A stretch of DNA of 64,000 nucleotides from a marine gamma proteobacterium HTCC2080 (GTDB taxonomy: Bacteria > Pseudomonadota > Gammaproteobacteria > Pseudomonadales > Halieaceae). The notes under the pieces are model-generated. The model was not told the DNA's origin, did no database searches, and worked only from the letters and a program-made list of their open reading frames with translations. The stretch spans positions 109,244 to 173,243 of the forward strand of contig AAVV01000009.1 in assembly GCA_000169115.1 (NCBI GenBank), read 5' to 3'. A program made the position numbers and the translations under genes. Positions 52,140-61,113 of the stretch are shown piece by piece (within the stretch, counting starts at the first letter, position 1; each line of letters opens with the position of its first letter).

Positions 52140-54035
52140 ATGGAATTTGGACGGGGAACTGGTGTGGGCACAGCAAATCAATCTTTTGAAAACTGGGTGT
52201 TAGATTACGAGCGAGTTGTTAGAGAGGCCAACGCGGATGATTTTCTACCGGCAACGGTCGTAATGGTGGACGGTATCGGCGCGTTTTGCTCGAAGGGAGG
52301 GCTCGTGGAACGCGAAGTGCCGGCATCCGCCAGAGAGCACTGGTACACGCGTGCCGCCTCAGCCATGACGAAATGCATAACAGACCGAAAGACGAAAATA
52401 ACATTGCCCCAAATGCGCACAATTTCGCGGCGTAAACAGGCTATTGCATACATATTTGCTGCGAGCGGGTATCGGGGCATGACGCATCTTATGGACCAAA
52501 TGAAGTCCCGCCAGCACGATGGTAGACAAACGATAAACCCTGAGAGCGCTGTGGTCTTGCTGGCCTTTCTTGGGATCGACGACATCCCAGATGAACTGAT
52601 GGACGTAGCCTTAGCGCAGCCCCCATCCCTGCTGTTTTATTTGATGCTTGGCTGGCTTAATCAGCGGGCGATTCTAACCTCTCAAGGCGAGCGCAATCGC
52701 GGTCGCTTGCTAACTTCTGGACACCTTTTGGAGGGATATCGTATTACTGACCAAGATATCCCCAGCCTCATCAATGCCTGGATGTATAGTAGTTATGCTA
52801 GCGAACCTAGCAAGCATGACATTAAAATCTGGTTCAATTCATTGCTGGTCGATCATTTAAAAAACGCAGGCATTACGCCTCGACCGGTAATCTATACGAG
52901 GAAAGCCCGGCCGAAGATAATGGTAATTCTCGAAAGGTTCACCTCTGAGCATGCCATGTACCGGTGTTACGCTCCTATGATACGTAGCTTGAGCAGGAGC
53001 TTCGAAACCGTTGCAGTGGTAGAAACTGCTATGATTGATAGCTCTGGCGAAGCACTATTTGACTCGGTGATAAAGATAGGCAAGCCACTGCCGACGATTG
53101 AGCAGTTGGCAGCAGTTATTCAAAATCAAGACCCTGATATGATTTATTACTCTTCTTTAGGGATGAGCCATTGGTCTGTCATGATTGCCGCTTTGCGTCT
53201 TGCCCCAATACAAGTAATGACACAGGGACATCCCGCAACTTCAATGCTAGAAACAATGGATTTTGTCTATTTAACCAGGCTTAAGGGGGATCCAGGGCTC
53301 ATTCATTCAGAGAAGGTAATAACGAGCCCTACAGCTCTGGCGTTTGAGGGGCATAGCGACCTGTCACCTAGTTTGCCAAAGCTGTTGCCAGCAAGTCTCA
53401 GAGAAGTCCGTATCGCTGTAAATTCCAAGGTGATGAAATTGTCGTGGCGCCTTCTCGATGTATGCAAGCGACTCCAACGTGAGGCGAACGTTACTGTCAA
53501 ATTTACATTCTTTCCTGGAGAGCGCCTTGCCTTAATGGATGGTATTGATGCGGCGATTCGAACACATTTGCCCTCTGCAACTGTTGAGCCCTATGTGACC
53601 TACTCAAAATTTCTAGATCAACTGTGTAAATGCGATATGGCTCTCGCCTCCTTTCCCTTTGGTAATACCAACAGCACAGTTGATGCGTGCTTATTGGGTC
53701 TTCCAACCGTGGCCCATTTTGGTCCTGAAAGTCCAGCGCAAACCGATGCCCTTGTCCTTGAAACGGCAGGATTGCCAAGCTGGCTAGTCTGCCATGACGA
53801 TGAGGAATATTTTCAGACTGCGTTAGCCTTAGTTAACGATCCCCAAAAAAGAATGGATGCAATGGCGGGACTTGACCGAGAAATTTTACTGGAGAGGCTA
53901 ACCACCACCCACAAATCAGAGCGAACTGAGCCCTTCGGAGAAGTGCTCTACAGGTTGCACCGAAGCCACAGTACCATGCAGCTTTCCACCCAAAGGACTT
54001 TTGATTATCGAGAAATACTGGGTCTCGATGACTAA
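52140..54035 (+). CDS. HMW1C-like cytoplasmic N-glycosyltransferase (GT41 family)
   Basis: A 631-residue protein with an N-terminal all-helical region (about 15-240) and a GT-B pair (about 258-615). Segments that match the HMW1C/ApNGT family by eye: MVILERFTSEHAMYR (about 261-275), MIYYSSLGMSHWSVM, RLAPIQVMTQGHPATS (353-368), IHSEKVITSP, NSKVMKLSW (Lys433), LDQLCKCDMALASFPFGNTNSTVDA (first part 491-505, second 506-515) and LGLP...AGLPSWLV. His271 and Lys433 sit where HMW1C enzymes have UDP-binding and catalytic residues. These enzymes transfer hexose from UDP-sugar to Asn in N-x-S/T of an adhesin in the cytoplasm before secretion. Its place between a sequon-rich type I substrate and its exporter is unusual. 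The family call is firm; the target is inferred. Confidence 0.85.
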   Translation: MEFGRGTGVGTANQSFENWVLDYERVVREANADDFLPATVVMVDGIGAFCSKGGLVEREVPASAREHWYTRAASAMTKCITDRKTKITLPQMRTISRRKQAIAYIFAASGYRGMTHLMDQMKSRQHDGRQTINPESAVVLLAFLGIDDIPDELMDVALAQPPSLLFYLMLGWLNQRAILTSQGERNRGRLLTSGHLLEGYRITDQDIPSLINAWMYSSYASEPSKHDIKIWFNSLLVDHLKNAGITPRPVIYTRKARPKIMVILERFTSEHAMYRCYAPMIRSLSRSFETVAVVETAMIDSSGEALFDSVIKIGKPLPTIEQLAAVIQNQDPDMIYYSSLGMSHWSVMIAALRLAPIQVMTQGHPATSMLETMDFVYLTRLKGDPGLIHSEKVITSPTALAFEGHSDLSPSLPKLLPASLREVRIAVNSKVMKLSWRLLDVCKRLQREANVTVKFTFFPGERLALMDGIDAAIRTHLPSATVEPYVTYSKFLDQLCKCDMALASFPFGNTNSTVDACLLGLPTVAHFGPESPAQTDALVLETAGLPSWLVCHDDEEYFQTALALVNDPQKRMDAMAGLDREILLERLTTTHKSERTEPFGEVLYRLHRSHSTMQLSTQRTFDYREILGLDD

Positions 54036-54325
54036 TGGCTAGCACCGGAGGTTTCTTGGCTGTGTGTCTCGTAAGCTGAAGTCTTAAGGTAACAATTTCC
54101 CGAAGTATCTATCCATTTGCCTCCGCTTCTGTGGCTAACAGTGAGCTGCAAAATTGAGAACAAAGTAACAGCGATGGCATCATCAATGGGAGCATTGAGG
54201 CAAAATTCAGCTTTGATGTATACTCTCCCCGCCGAACACTTCGCTCATGCGACGCCTCATGAGTTGTTTCGAGGGCGCTTAAAACCAACGATGGGCTCCA
54301 CAACCTGTAGGGTATTCTAAAACTC

Positions 54326-56083
54326 GTGTCTAAAGACTCCATAAGTAGTCAAATTCGAAGCGTTCAAGAAGCCTTACGTCTTTGTAAACGCTCCTTCGTA
54401 GCGGTGTTTATGTTCAGTTTTGTTTCCAACATTCTGATGCTGACACCCATGTTTTACATGATTAATGTGTTTGAAAAAGCTGTTGGTACAGGAAGCTTTC
54501 CAACGCTTATCTCGTTGGCTGTTATTGTGATGTTTTTGTATTGCATTATGGCATTGATGGAATGGTCGCGTTCTCGGGTTTTGGTGTTTGTTGCCAGCAG
54601 ATTAGACCACGTCCTTGCTCCACGCATATACAAACTCTGCTTTGCTAGCGAATCAGGCGGTATTGCAGCTGCGGGTATGGGCTCGCAACCACTTGCAGAC
54701 TTGAACGCTCTGCGCCAATTTTTAGCCGGCGGAGCTGTACTAGTGATGTTCGATCTTCCATGGCTGCCTTTGTACTTGGTTGTTATGGTGCTGTTTCATC
54801 CAGCGCTGGCTGTAGTGGCACTGGTTTGCATGGTGATTATGCTGGTTTTGGCTCTTGCAAACCAAAGGAGTACCACCGAGGGGTTAAAGTCAGCAAACGC
54901 CGCTGCGGGGGAGATCAATGGGCAAACTCAGCGTAATTTGCGGAATGCTGAAGTCGCGTCTGCGATGGGAATGACGTCTGCGCTTACCCGAAACTGGCGA
55001 CAACGGCAAAATGCAATGTTGGGAGTACAGGAGCAGGCGAGTAACGCCGCGGGGGCTTACTCAGCAGTCATCAAATCAATGAATACGGCGATGCAATCCG
55101 CGGCTATAACCACCGGAGCTGTTCTCGCTATGCAGCAAGAAATTTCACCGGGAGTGATGATTGGCGCGGCCTTACTCCTCGGAAGAGCACTTGCCCCTAT
55201 CCAGCAGGGCGTGATGAGTTGGAGGGGCTTGGTCGAAGCTCGGGAACAGTACCGTAGATTAAATGACTTGTTAGAGAGTTTTCCCCCGGAAAAGGAAAAG
55301 ATGACTCTTCCTGCCATCGCTGGCCACTTAACCTCGAACGAAGTGATGGTCGTTCCACCCGGAGGCAAGCAGCCAACATTAGTAGACATTAATTTTACAA
55401 TTCCTGCAGGCGCCACTGTGATGATTTTGGGAGCGAGCGCTGCGGGCAAAAGTAGTCTGGTTAGAACTATGTTAGGACTTTGGCCCACTAGTCAGGGCGA
55501 GATGCGTATTGATGGTGCAGAGGCGCGGAGCTATGACCGAGACCAGTTGGGCCCTCAGATAGGCTATTTGCCGCAAGATATTGAGCTGTTCGATGGAACG
55601 GTGGCGGACAACATTACTAGATTTGCTGAAGTTGATCCCGAACTCGTTGTGCAAGCCGCCAATGATGCTGCTGTACATGAGATGATTCTGACGCTGCCAG
55701 AGGGTTACGATACCGTGATAAGTGCCAAGCCGGGCTTTCTGTCTCCGGGTCAGCGGCAGCGTATCGCTCTGGCGCGGGCGCTTTACAATCGCCCCCGACT
55801 CGTAGTGCTGGATGAGCCAAACTCGAACCTTGATGATGTTGGTGAGCGCGCACTCAACAGGGCTATCGAAACGCTGAAGTCCGTAGGGTCAACCGTAGTA
55901 TTGGTCTCTCACCGGCAGGGTGCTATGCCTCTGGCTGACTATTTGATGATTATGGACGCTGGAAAAATCACGGATTTCGGTACCAAAGCTGAAGTCGTTG
56001 CCCGTGTGAGCCAAAGGAAAGCGCAGCGGGAAAGTGCTGCCGCAGAGCAAAAAGCAAAAGCGTTAGCCGGCGGAGAAAAGTAG
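54326..56083 (+). CDS. Type I secretion ABC transporter/permease, PrtD family
   Basis: A 585-residue fused permease-ATPase. The membrane domain (residues about 25-300) has six hydrophobic helices; no C39 peptidase-like domain precedes them, which marks the PrtD/HasD group. The ATPase has Walker A GASAAGKSS (369-377), Q-loop YLPQDIELFDGTVADNI, signature LSPGQRQRIALA (472-483), Walker B RLVVLDEPNSNLDD (491-504) and the switch His in VLVSHR. The start codon is GTG. It forms an operon-like series with the HlyD gene one base on. It very probably exports the DUF4214/RTX protein. A 290-base gap separates it from the glycosyltransferase gene. Confidence 0.93.
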   Translation: MSKDSISSQIRSVQEALRLCKRSFVAVFMFSFVSNILMLTPMFYMINVFEKAVGTGSFPTLISLAVIVMFLYCIMALMEWSRSRVLVFVASRLDHVLAPRIYKLCFASESGGIAAAGMGSQPLADLNALRQFLAGGAVLVMFDLPWLPLYLVVMVLFHPALAVVALVCMVIMLVLALANQRSTTEGLKSANAAAGEINGQTQRNLRNAEVASAMGMTSALTRNWRQRQNAMLGVQEQASNAAGAYSAVIKSMNTAMQSAAITTGAVLAMQQEISPGVMIGAALLLGRALAPIQQGVMSWRGLVEAREQYRRLNDLLESFPPEKEKMTLPAIAGHLTSNEVMVVPPGGKQPTLVDINFTIPAGATVMILGASAAGKSSLVRTMLGLWPTSQGEMRIDGAEARSYDRDQLGPQIGYLPQDIELFDGTVADNITRFAEVDPELVVQAANDAAVHEMILTLPEGYDTVISAKPGFLSPGQRQRIALARALYNRPRLVVLDEPNSNLDDVGERALNRAIETLKSVGSTVVLVSHRQGAMPLADYLMIMDAGKITDFGTKAEVVARVSQRKAQRESAAAEQKAKALAGGEK

Positions 56084-56084
56084 A

Positions 56085-57452
56085 GTGCGCACTAAAGCTA
56101 CTCAATTTATTAGTGTCGTTAGTGGGTTTTTGCTTGGCAGGCAATCTGAACTGGCCTCTGATGAGGACGCAGAATTATTAGATTCGGACAGGCGAGCGAG
56201 GCGATTTGGGTACGCGGTAATCCTAGTTGTTTTTGGCGGGTTTGGTGCATGGGCTGGGTTAGCACCCATTGAAAGCGCTGTGCATGGTGTTGGAACAGTG
56301 CAAGTCGAGGGGAACCGCAAGGTGGTACAGCACCTTGAAGGCGGTATCGTGACTGAGATCCTCGTTTCCAACGGAGATTTTGTAACCAAGGGGCAGGCTC
56401 TCCTGCGTATGGATGAGACTCAGGTCAAGGCTGAATTGAGTATTATTTCTGGGCGGTTCTGGGCGAAGCGTGCGCTAGTTGATCGACTGCTTGCCGAGCG
56501 TGATGATAAAAAAGACATAGCCTTCACGCCTTGGCTTAAAAAGCTTGGTGATGAGCGGGTTCTTGTAGCTATCGGTAATGAAAAAGCTCTTTTTAATGCG
56601 CGACGTACAGACTTAGCTGGTGAAAAAGAATTGTTCGAACAGCGTATCGCGCAACTACGCGACCAAGTTAAGGGTTTTGAGGCTGTCCTGACTGCCAAAC
56701 GGTCGGTAGCAGCATCGCTGGGTTCTGAGGCAACTGAGTTAGAGGAGCTGCTGGAAGAGGGGTATGTTGATAAACAGCGCATCCGTGAACTTGAGCGCTC
56801 TCAGGCCTCTATTCTGGGTGAGGTGTCTGACCAAGTGGCTCGAATATCAGCAGCAAAAATCGCCATTGAAGAAATGCGATTACAAATACTTCAGCTAGGA
56901 AAGGGTTTCCAAACTCGCGTTGTTAATGCGTTGACACAAGAGCAGGAAATCCTTTTTGATTTGGAGCAACAGTACCATGCGGTTAGCGCTCGTGCTGCGA
57001 GGATGGTAGTGAGAGCTCCAAACGCGGGAACAATCTTGGCGCTAGAATCTAATACCATTGGCGAAGTTTTTGGTCCCGGCCAGCAGATTATGGCGATCGT
57101 GCCTGATACAGATAGCTTGCTCATAGATACTAAATTATCACCAATGGATATTGATCGCATTAGTATCGGGCAAGAAGCCGAGGTTCGTTTTTCGGTTTTT
57201 AAAGATGCTTATTCAATTACTGGAGTATTGGTTAAATTATCAGCTGATAGTTTGCTTGATGAGTCTAACGGCGCGCCTTATTTTCAGGGAAAAGTCAGGC
57301 TTTTGGAGGGAGATATAGCACTGCTCGGTGCCAATAAATTAGTGCCTGGTATGCCTGCTGAGGTGCTTGTAAAAACTGGTGAGCGCACGCTTTTAGGCTA
57401 TCTGTCCTCTCCGTTACATCGAATGTTTGAGGCCTCTTTGATTGAGGAATAG
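56085..57452 (+). CDS. Type I secretion membrane-fusion protein, HlyD/PrtE family
   Basis: A 455-residue adaptor. A cytoplasmic tail of about 38 residues precedes one transmembrane helix (FGYAVILVVFGGFGAWAGLAP, two overlapping parts at about 42-62). Then the lipoyl-like half IESAVHGVGTVQVEGNRKVVQHLEGG (first residues about 63-77), a long coiled-coil hairpin (about 110-290) with LEELLEEGYVDKQRIRELERSQ split by a turn, the second lipoyl half VVRAPNAGTILAL and a beta-barrel (LSPMDIDRISIGQEAEVRFS). It bridges the ABC transporter to the outer-membrane channel. The GTG start is one base after the ABC gene stop. A GC hairpin without T-run (57480-57493) follows. Confidence 0.92.
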   Translation: MRTKATQFISVVSGFLLGRQSELASDEDAELLDSDRRARRFGYAVILVVFGGFGAWAGLAPIESAVHGVGTVQVEGNRKVVQHLEGGIVTEILVSNGDFVTKGQALLRMDETQVKAELSIISGRFWAKRALVDRLLAERDDKKDIAFTPWLKKLGDERVLVAIGNEKALFNARRTDLAGEKELFEQRIAQLRDQVKGFEAVLTAKRSVAASLGSEATELEELLEEGYVDKQRIRELERSQASILGEVSDQVARISAAKIAIEEMRLQILQLGKGFQTRVVNALTQEQEILFDLEQQYHAVSARAARMVVRAPNAGTILALESNTIGEVFGPGQQIMAIVPDTDSLLIDTKLSPMDIDRISIGQEAEVRFSVFKDAYSITGVLVKLSADSLLDESNGAPYFQGKVRLLEGDIALLGANKLVPGMPAEVLVKTGERTLLGYLSSPLHRMFEASLIEE

Positions 57453-57714
57453 TAGCTGAGAGTGGAGTGTCGCGCAGTAACCCGCTTACGGGTCTCTCCT
57501 GACTTTTGTCGAAAGTGTTGGTGTTAAAGCTTAGTGCCAGCGGCCAGAGTTTGCTGCTCGCCAGAATCGGAATCGTTGGCCCTCCGTGGTGTGTGAGGTG
57601 GACCAAGTTGAAACTTGTTGCGAATGCTATGCTTTGGAGCGGTTGTCAATCAAGAAATATAGATTTTTAGCTCCTCGGTGTATGGGGCCCCACTTATTTT
57701 CCTCGGGAATATCG

Positions 57715-59103
57715 ATGGTTGTTGAACGTTTGCGCCCTTTCAGGCTTTCTGTCTTAGGTTGTTTCCAAGTGACATTTCTACTGTGCTGTGCTGCTACCTC
57801 GAGCGCAGACAATACGATTAATTTTCTGGAGGCCTACGGCTTAGCGCGAGACTCAGCCCCTGAACTCGCTATAGCCCGCTACCGTGTCGACGGCGCCGAA
57901 AGCCAGCGGGACGTGGCCAAGGGCCGGGTAATGCCTCAGGTATCTGTATTTGGCCAATGGTCGGAAAACCGTGTGGAATACCGCGGCGGTTCTATTCTTG
58001 AGCAACGCTACCCTGGTGAGCGCTACGGTTTTCAAGCGAGTCAGTCTCTTATCAATATGTCTAGTTGGATGGAGTACGACCGTCAAAAGGCGCTGGTCGG
58101 GCTATCCGAGCAGGAGCTGAAGGTCACCGAATCACAGCTACTCGGGGCCTTAGCTGAGGCGTATCTCAACGTGCTTTTGTCCGACGCTGATCTCGCGCAG
58201 TTTGAGACCGAGCTCGAAGCTCTGGAACAGCAGCTTGAAGAAGCTAACGCCCTTTACGAGCGGTCGCTGTTACCCATTACTCAAGTGTTAGAAACCCAGA
58301 CGCGTGCCGATACCTTACGCGCCGATGTGATTGCTGCCCGGGGGCAGGCTGCGATTGCTCGTGAGAACTTAATCGCACTAGTCGGCACCCGCGACATAAA
58401 ACCCATGCCTATTGCCGAGCGGGTTAGCTTGGACAGCACTCCTGGCAGCGCAGCAGATGCCGCAATCATGGCTTTCGATTCGTCGCCGGAAGTGGCTGCC
58501 GCGGAGGAGGGAGTCTTGGCGGCTCGTAAGAGTATTGCGAGAGAGAAGGGCAGTTGGGTGCCCAATGTCGATTTAATCGTCAGCAGCCAATACTCTGATG
58601 TCGGTTTTGATAACCTCACTTCGCCCCCGCGCACGTCAGATAGTATTCAAATTTCAGTCAACTACCCCCTGTTTGAAGGCGGCGCAGGATCTGCTCGACT
58701 TCGTGGGGCCTGGGCCGAGTTCTACACAGCGCAGCAGCAGGTTGAGGCAGCCAAGCGAGCGGGCGAAACCCGCGCACGGTCTGCCTGGGTACAATTACAA
58801 GCAGCCTCAGAGCGCGTAAATGCCGCCCGACAGGCTGTGAAAACGTCCAAGACCAATCTCGACGCGTCGCGTAAAGCCGTGAAGGCCGGTACCGCGCGGG
58901 TCACCGATGTGCTTTTGGCCATGGCGCAAAATACGCGTGCTGAACGCGATTTAAGTGCGGCGCGGTTTCAGCGTGCTATGGGCTGGCTCGAGTTGGAGCT
59001 GGCCACGGGTGTTGACCCGGTGGTTCTGGCTCCTAGGCTCTCCAACGCCTTGCACCGTGGCGTAGAACGGCCCACTGCTGATCAGGCGGCTGAGGAAGAA
59101 TAA
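57715..59103 (+). CDS. TolC-family outer-membrane channel of the type I system
   Basis: A 462-residue outer-membrane efflux protein with a signal peptide (hydrophobic core LGCFQVTFLLCCAATSSA, then DNTINF). Paired OEP repeats are visible: FLEAYGLARDSAPELAIARYRVDGA and later SSPEVAAAEEGVLAARKSI, each followed by a strand (PQVSVFGQWSENRVEY and PNVDLIVSSQYSDVGF) and long helices with many Ala/Gln/Glu. ATG 57715 is used since a CGGGA site precedes it and the signal peptide then starts at residue 1; a longer frame to 57586 and an ATG at 57682 exist. It follows the adaptor gene by a 262-base gap without terminator. It completes the tripartite exporter. Confidence 0.9.
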   Translation: MVVERLRPFRLSVLGCFQVTFLLCCAATSSADNTINFLEAYGLARDSAPELAIARYRVDGAESQRDVAKGRVMPQVSVFGQWSENRVEYRGGSILEQRYPGERYGFQASQSLINMSSWMEYDRQKALVGLSEQELKVTESQLLGALAEAYLNVLLSDADLAQFETELEALEQQLEEANALYERSLLPITQVLETQTRADTLRADVIAARGQAAIARENLIALVGTRDIKPMPIAERVSLDSTPGSAADAAIMAFDSSPEVAAAEEGVLAARKSIAREKGSWVPNVDLIVSSQYSDVGFDNLTSPPRTSDSIQISVNYPLFEGGAGSARLRGAWAEFYTAQQQVEAAKRAGETRARSAWVQLQAASERVNAARQAVKTSKTNLDASRKAVKAGTARVTDVLLAMAQNTRAERDLSAARFQRAMGWLELELATGVDPVVLAPRLSNALHRGVERPTADQAAEEE

Positions 59104-59106
59104 AGC

Positions 59107-59625
59107 GTGGCTTCCGACAGTGCACCTCCCCAGCAGGTAACCTTGCTAAAGCGAGTAACGCTAGACTACTCCCCCGATGAAGATCGCATGAAATTGACCG
59201 GGCTCACTCAGGAAGGGGGACACGTTGTTGCTTGGCTGAGCCTCCGGTTATTGGGGCGTGTTGTGCCGCACCTCCTCACTCGCTATGAGTCCATTGCAAC
59301 ATCTGCGATATCAAATGCAGCGCCACTACAACAACCTAGCCAGTCAGAAGTATCGGGTGGTGAAGAGCCCGTGGTGTCAGCTCACGACACGCCGGCGTTT
59401 TTGGTGGGCGCAGCAGATATTAGTCAGGGCACTGATGCAATTGTGTTGACGTTACGGGGAGGACTCGACGAGGTTCGATTTGCCATTCCTGCGCCCAAAA
59501 TGGCGCCCTGGTTGAGCGGCCTGAAAAACTTGTATCAGGTAGCTGAGTGGCCCATGACCACGTGGCAGGACGCCGATAAAATTTTGGTATCCTCTGTGGG
59601 AGGCGGCTCAGTTACTTTGCACTAA
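59107..59625 (+). CDS. Uncharacterised protein following the type I secretion genes
   Basis: A 172-residue soluble protein without signal peptide or membrane helix; GTG start three bases after the TolC stop, so clearly co-transcribed. Two conserved-looking parts, residues about 10-60 (VTLLKRVTLDYSPDEDRMKL, HVVAWLSLRLLGRVVPHLL) and about 95-172 (AFLVGAADISQG, LRGGLDEVRFAIPAPKMAPWL, WLSGLKNLYQVAEW), are joined by a Gln/Ser/Glu-rich linker at about 65-90. I do not recognise the family. Position suggests a secretion accessory, such as a chaperone or regulator of the RTX protein. The stop codon lies inside the first unit of a 7-base repeat. Confidence 0.65.
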   Translation: MASDSAPPQQVTLLKRVTLDYSPDEDRMKLTGLTQEGGHVVAWLSLRLLGRVVPHLLTRYESIATSAISNAAPLQQPSQSEVSGGEEPVVSAHDTPAFLVGAADISQGTDAIVLTLRGGLDEVRFAIPAPKMAPWLSGLKNLYQVAEWPMTTWQDADKILVSSVGGGSVTLH

Positions 59626-59650
59626 CGGCTAACGGCTAACGGCTAACGGC
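59623..59650. repeat. Perfect 7-bp tandem repeat (TAACGGC)4
   Basis: Four exact units. The first contains the TAA stop of the 172-residue gene, so slippage cannot alter that protein. It has no hairpin potential. Confidence 0.95.
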
Positions 59651-59778
59651 GAAGGTTGGATTGGATTCACTAACATCTGCGATAAAGTCGTGATTAACTA
59701 ATTTTCCGGCAGTAGGCCCGAAAACGATAATCAGCTGGAGGGAACGATGTTTATCAAGACCAGCGATCGAGGCGTGTT

Positions 59779-60972
59779 TTGACCTCAAGGGAAATAACAA
59801 AGCCGACTCGTCTTATTTTGGGTGCAGACCCACTGCTTAACCCAGCGACAGGCATCGGCCATTACACTCGACATCTTTTGCTGGCCCTCCACAATCGCAA
59901 CCTAGTATCTGACTTAAAGCTCTACGCCGACGGACGTTTTTTGGCAAATGAGCAACACGTTAATGCTTTGCAGGCGCCAAGTTCCAGCCATCTAACTTCT
60001 GCTCCTACCCGGTTGCAACAGGTGCGCGCAATACTTGCGAATAACCGCCTAGCCGTGCGGGCCTACGCGCAAATTATGCCGCGTTTGGGGCAAATGCGAC
60101 TACGTGGTTTTCGCGACAGCCATTTGTATCATTCCCCCAATTTTTTGTTACCCGATTTTGAAGGGCCTGCAGTGAGCACCTTCCACGACTTATCGATCCT
60201 TCGATTTCCCGAGTTTCACCCTGTTGCCCGAGTGAAATTTATGGAGAAGGTGATGCGCCACGCTGTAGAGCGCGGCAGTCATATCATTACCGACGCTGAA
60301 GTTGTAAAAGATGAAGTGCAAAAATTTTACGGCTTAGACAGTCACAACGTTACCGCAATTCACCTAGGAGTTGGCGATGTGTTTCGCGCCAGAGGTGCGG
60401 CGCAGTGTTTGAGTCTGTCGGAGTACGGGCTTCAATACCGGCAATTCTTTCTTTTCGTGGGGTCATTAGAGCCCCGCAAAAATATTGTTCGAATCATTGA
60501 GGCTTACATCAGCGCACGCCAAAAGAACGGTTTTAGCTGGCCGCTGATATTAGCGGGTGGCCCCGGCTGGAAAAATAGCCGTGAGCTTGAGGCCATTGAA
60601 GATCTCACGCAACGGGGTTGGGGGCGCTACTTGGGCCCCGTCACGCAGCAGGGTCTGGCCGAGTTATATGCATCGGCGCGAGCTTTACTGTTCCCCTCAA
60701 TTTACGAGGGCTTTGGTCTTCCGGCACTTGAAGCACAGCGCTCGGGCACGCCAACCATTACCTCAGCGGGGTCGGCGATGGCTGAGTTTAGCTGCGCAGA
60801 AGACACCTTGGTAAACCCACTCGATGTTCAGGAAATTGCTGCCGCGATCTCCCAAGCCGCACTGGGTTCGCCGGTGACAATAAGCCTTGCTGAGACACCG
60901 GCAGTAGCACTGACCTGGGATCGTACGGCTCAAAAAACCCAGGCGGTGTATCAACAGCTGCAGCCGAGCTAG
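59779..60972 (+). CDS. GT4-family glycosyltransferase
   Basis: A 397-residue GT-B glycosyltransferase. The N-terminal domain has LILGADPLLNPATGIGHYTRHLL (first part residues 13-25), YHSPNFLLP and STFHDLSILRFPEFHP. The C-terminal domain has FLFVGSLEPRKNIVRIIEAY, LAGGPGWKNSREL, YLGPVTQQGLAELYASARALLFPS and the donor-binding E-x7-E motif YEGFGLPALEAQRSG. It resembles mannosyl- or rhamnosyltransferases such as WbpY/WbdB. The TTG start has a GAGG site 8 bases upstream. It is a single gene between the type I locus and the GDP-sugar genes on the opposite strand; GDP-mannose or GDP-rhamnose could be its donor, by neighbourhood only. Confidence 0.88.
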   Translation: MTSREITKPTRLILGADPLLNPATGIGHYTRHLLLALHNRNLVSDLKLYADGRFLANEQHVNALQAPSSSHLTSAPTRLQQVRAILANNRLAVRAYAQIMPRLGQMRLRGFRDSHLYHSPNFLLPDFEGPAVSTFHDLSILRFPEFHPVARVKFMEKVMRHAVERGSHIITDAEVVKDEVQKFYGLDSHNVTAIHLGVGDVFRARGAAQCLSLSEYGLQYRQFFLFVGSLEPRKNIVRIIEAYISARQKNGFSWPLILAGGPGWKNSRELEAIEDLTQRGWGRYLGPVTQQGLAELYASARALLFPSIYEGFGLPALEAQRSGTPTITSAGSAMAEFSCAEDTLVNPLDVQEIAAAISQAALGSPVTISLAETPAVALTWDRTAQKTQAVYQQLQPS

Positions 60973-61113
60973 AGACGATTTAGGTCTAAGCGGAAACTAT
61001 CCTGAGCCCAACTCCGTAGGCCACTAAGGCACCTCGGTAGTGCTTAAACTCAGCGTAACCTGAGGGGAACTGGTGCTTAAATTGGGCTGTTAATAACCCA
61101 GTGGTCTACTAGC

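Noticed and set aside
51678..52181. Minus-strand open frame of 167 codons in the gap before the HMW1C-like gene
   Set aside because: No domain, no ribosome site, irregular composition, and it overlaps the start of the real plus-strand gene.
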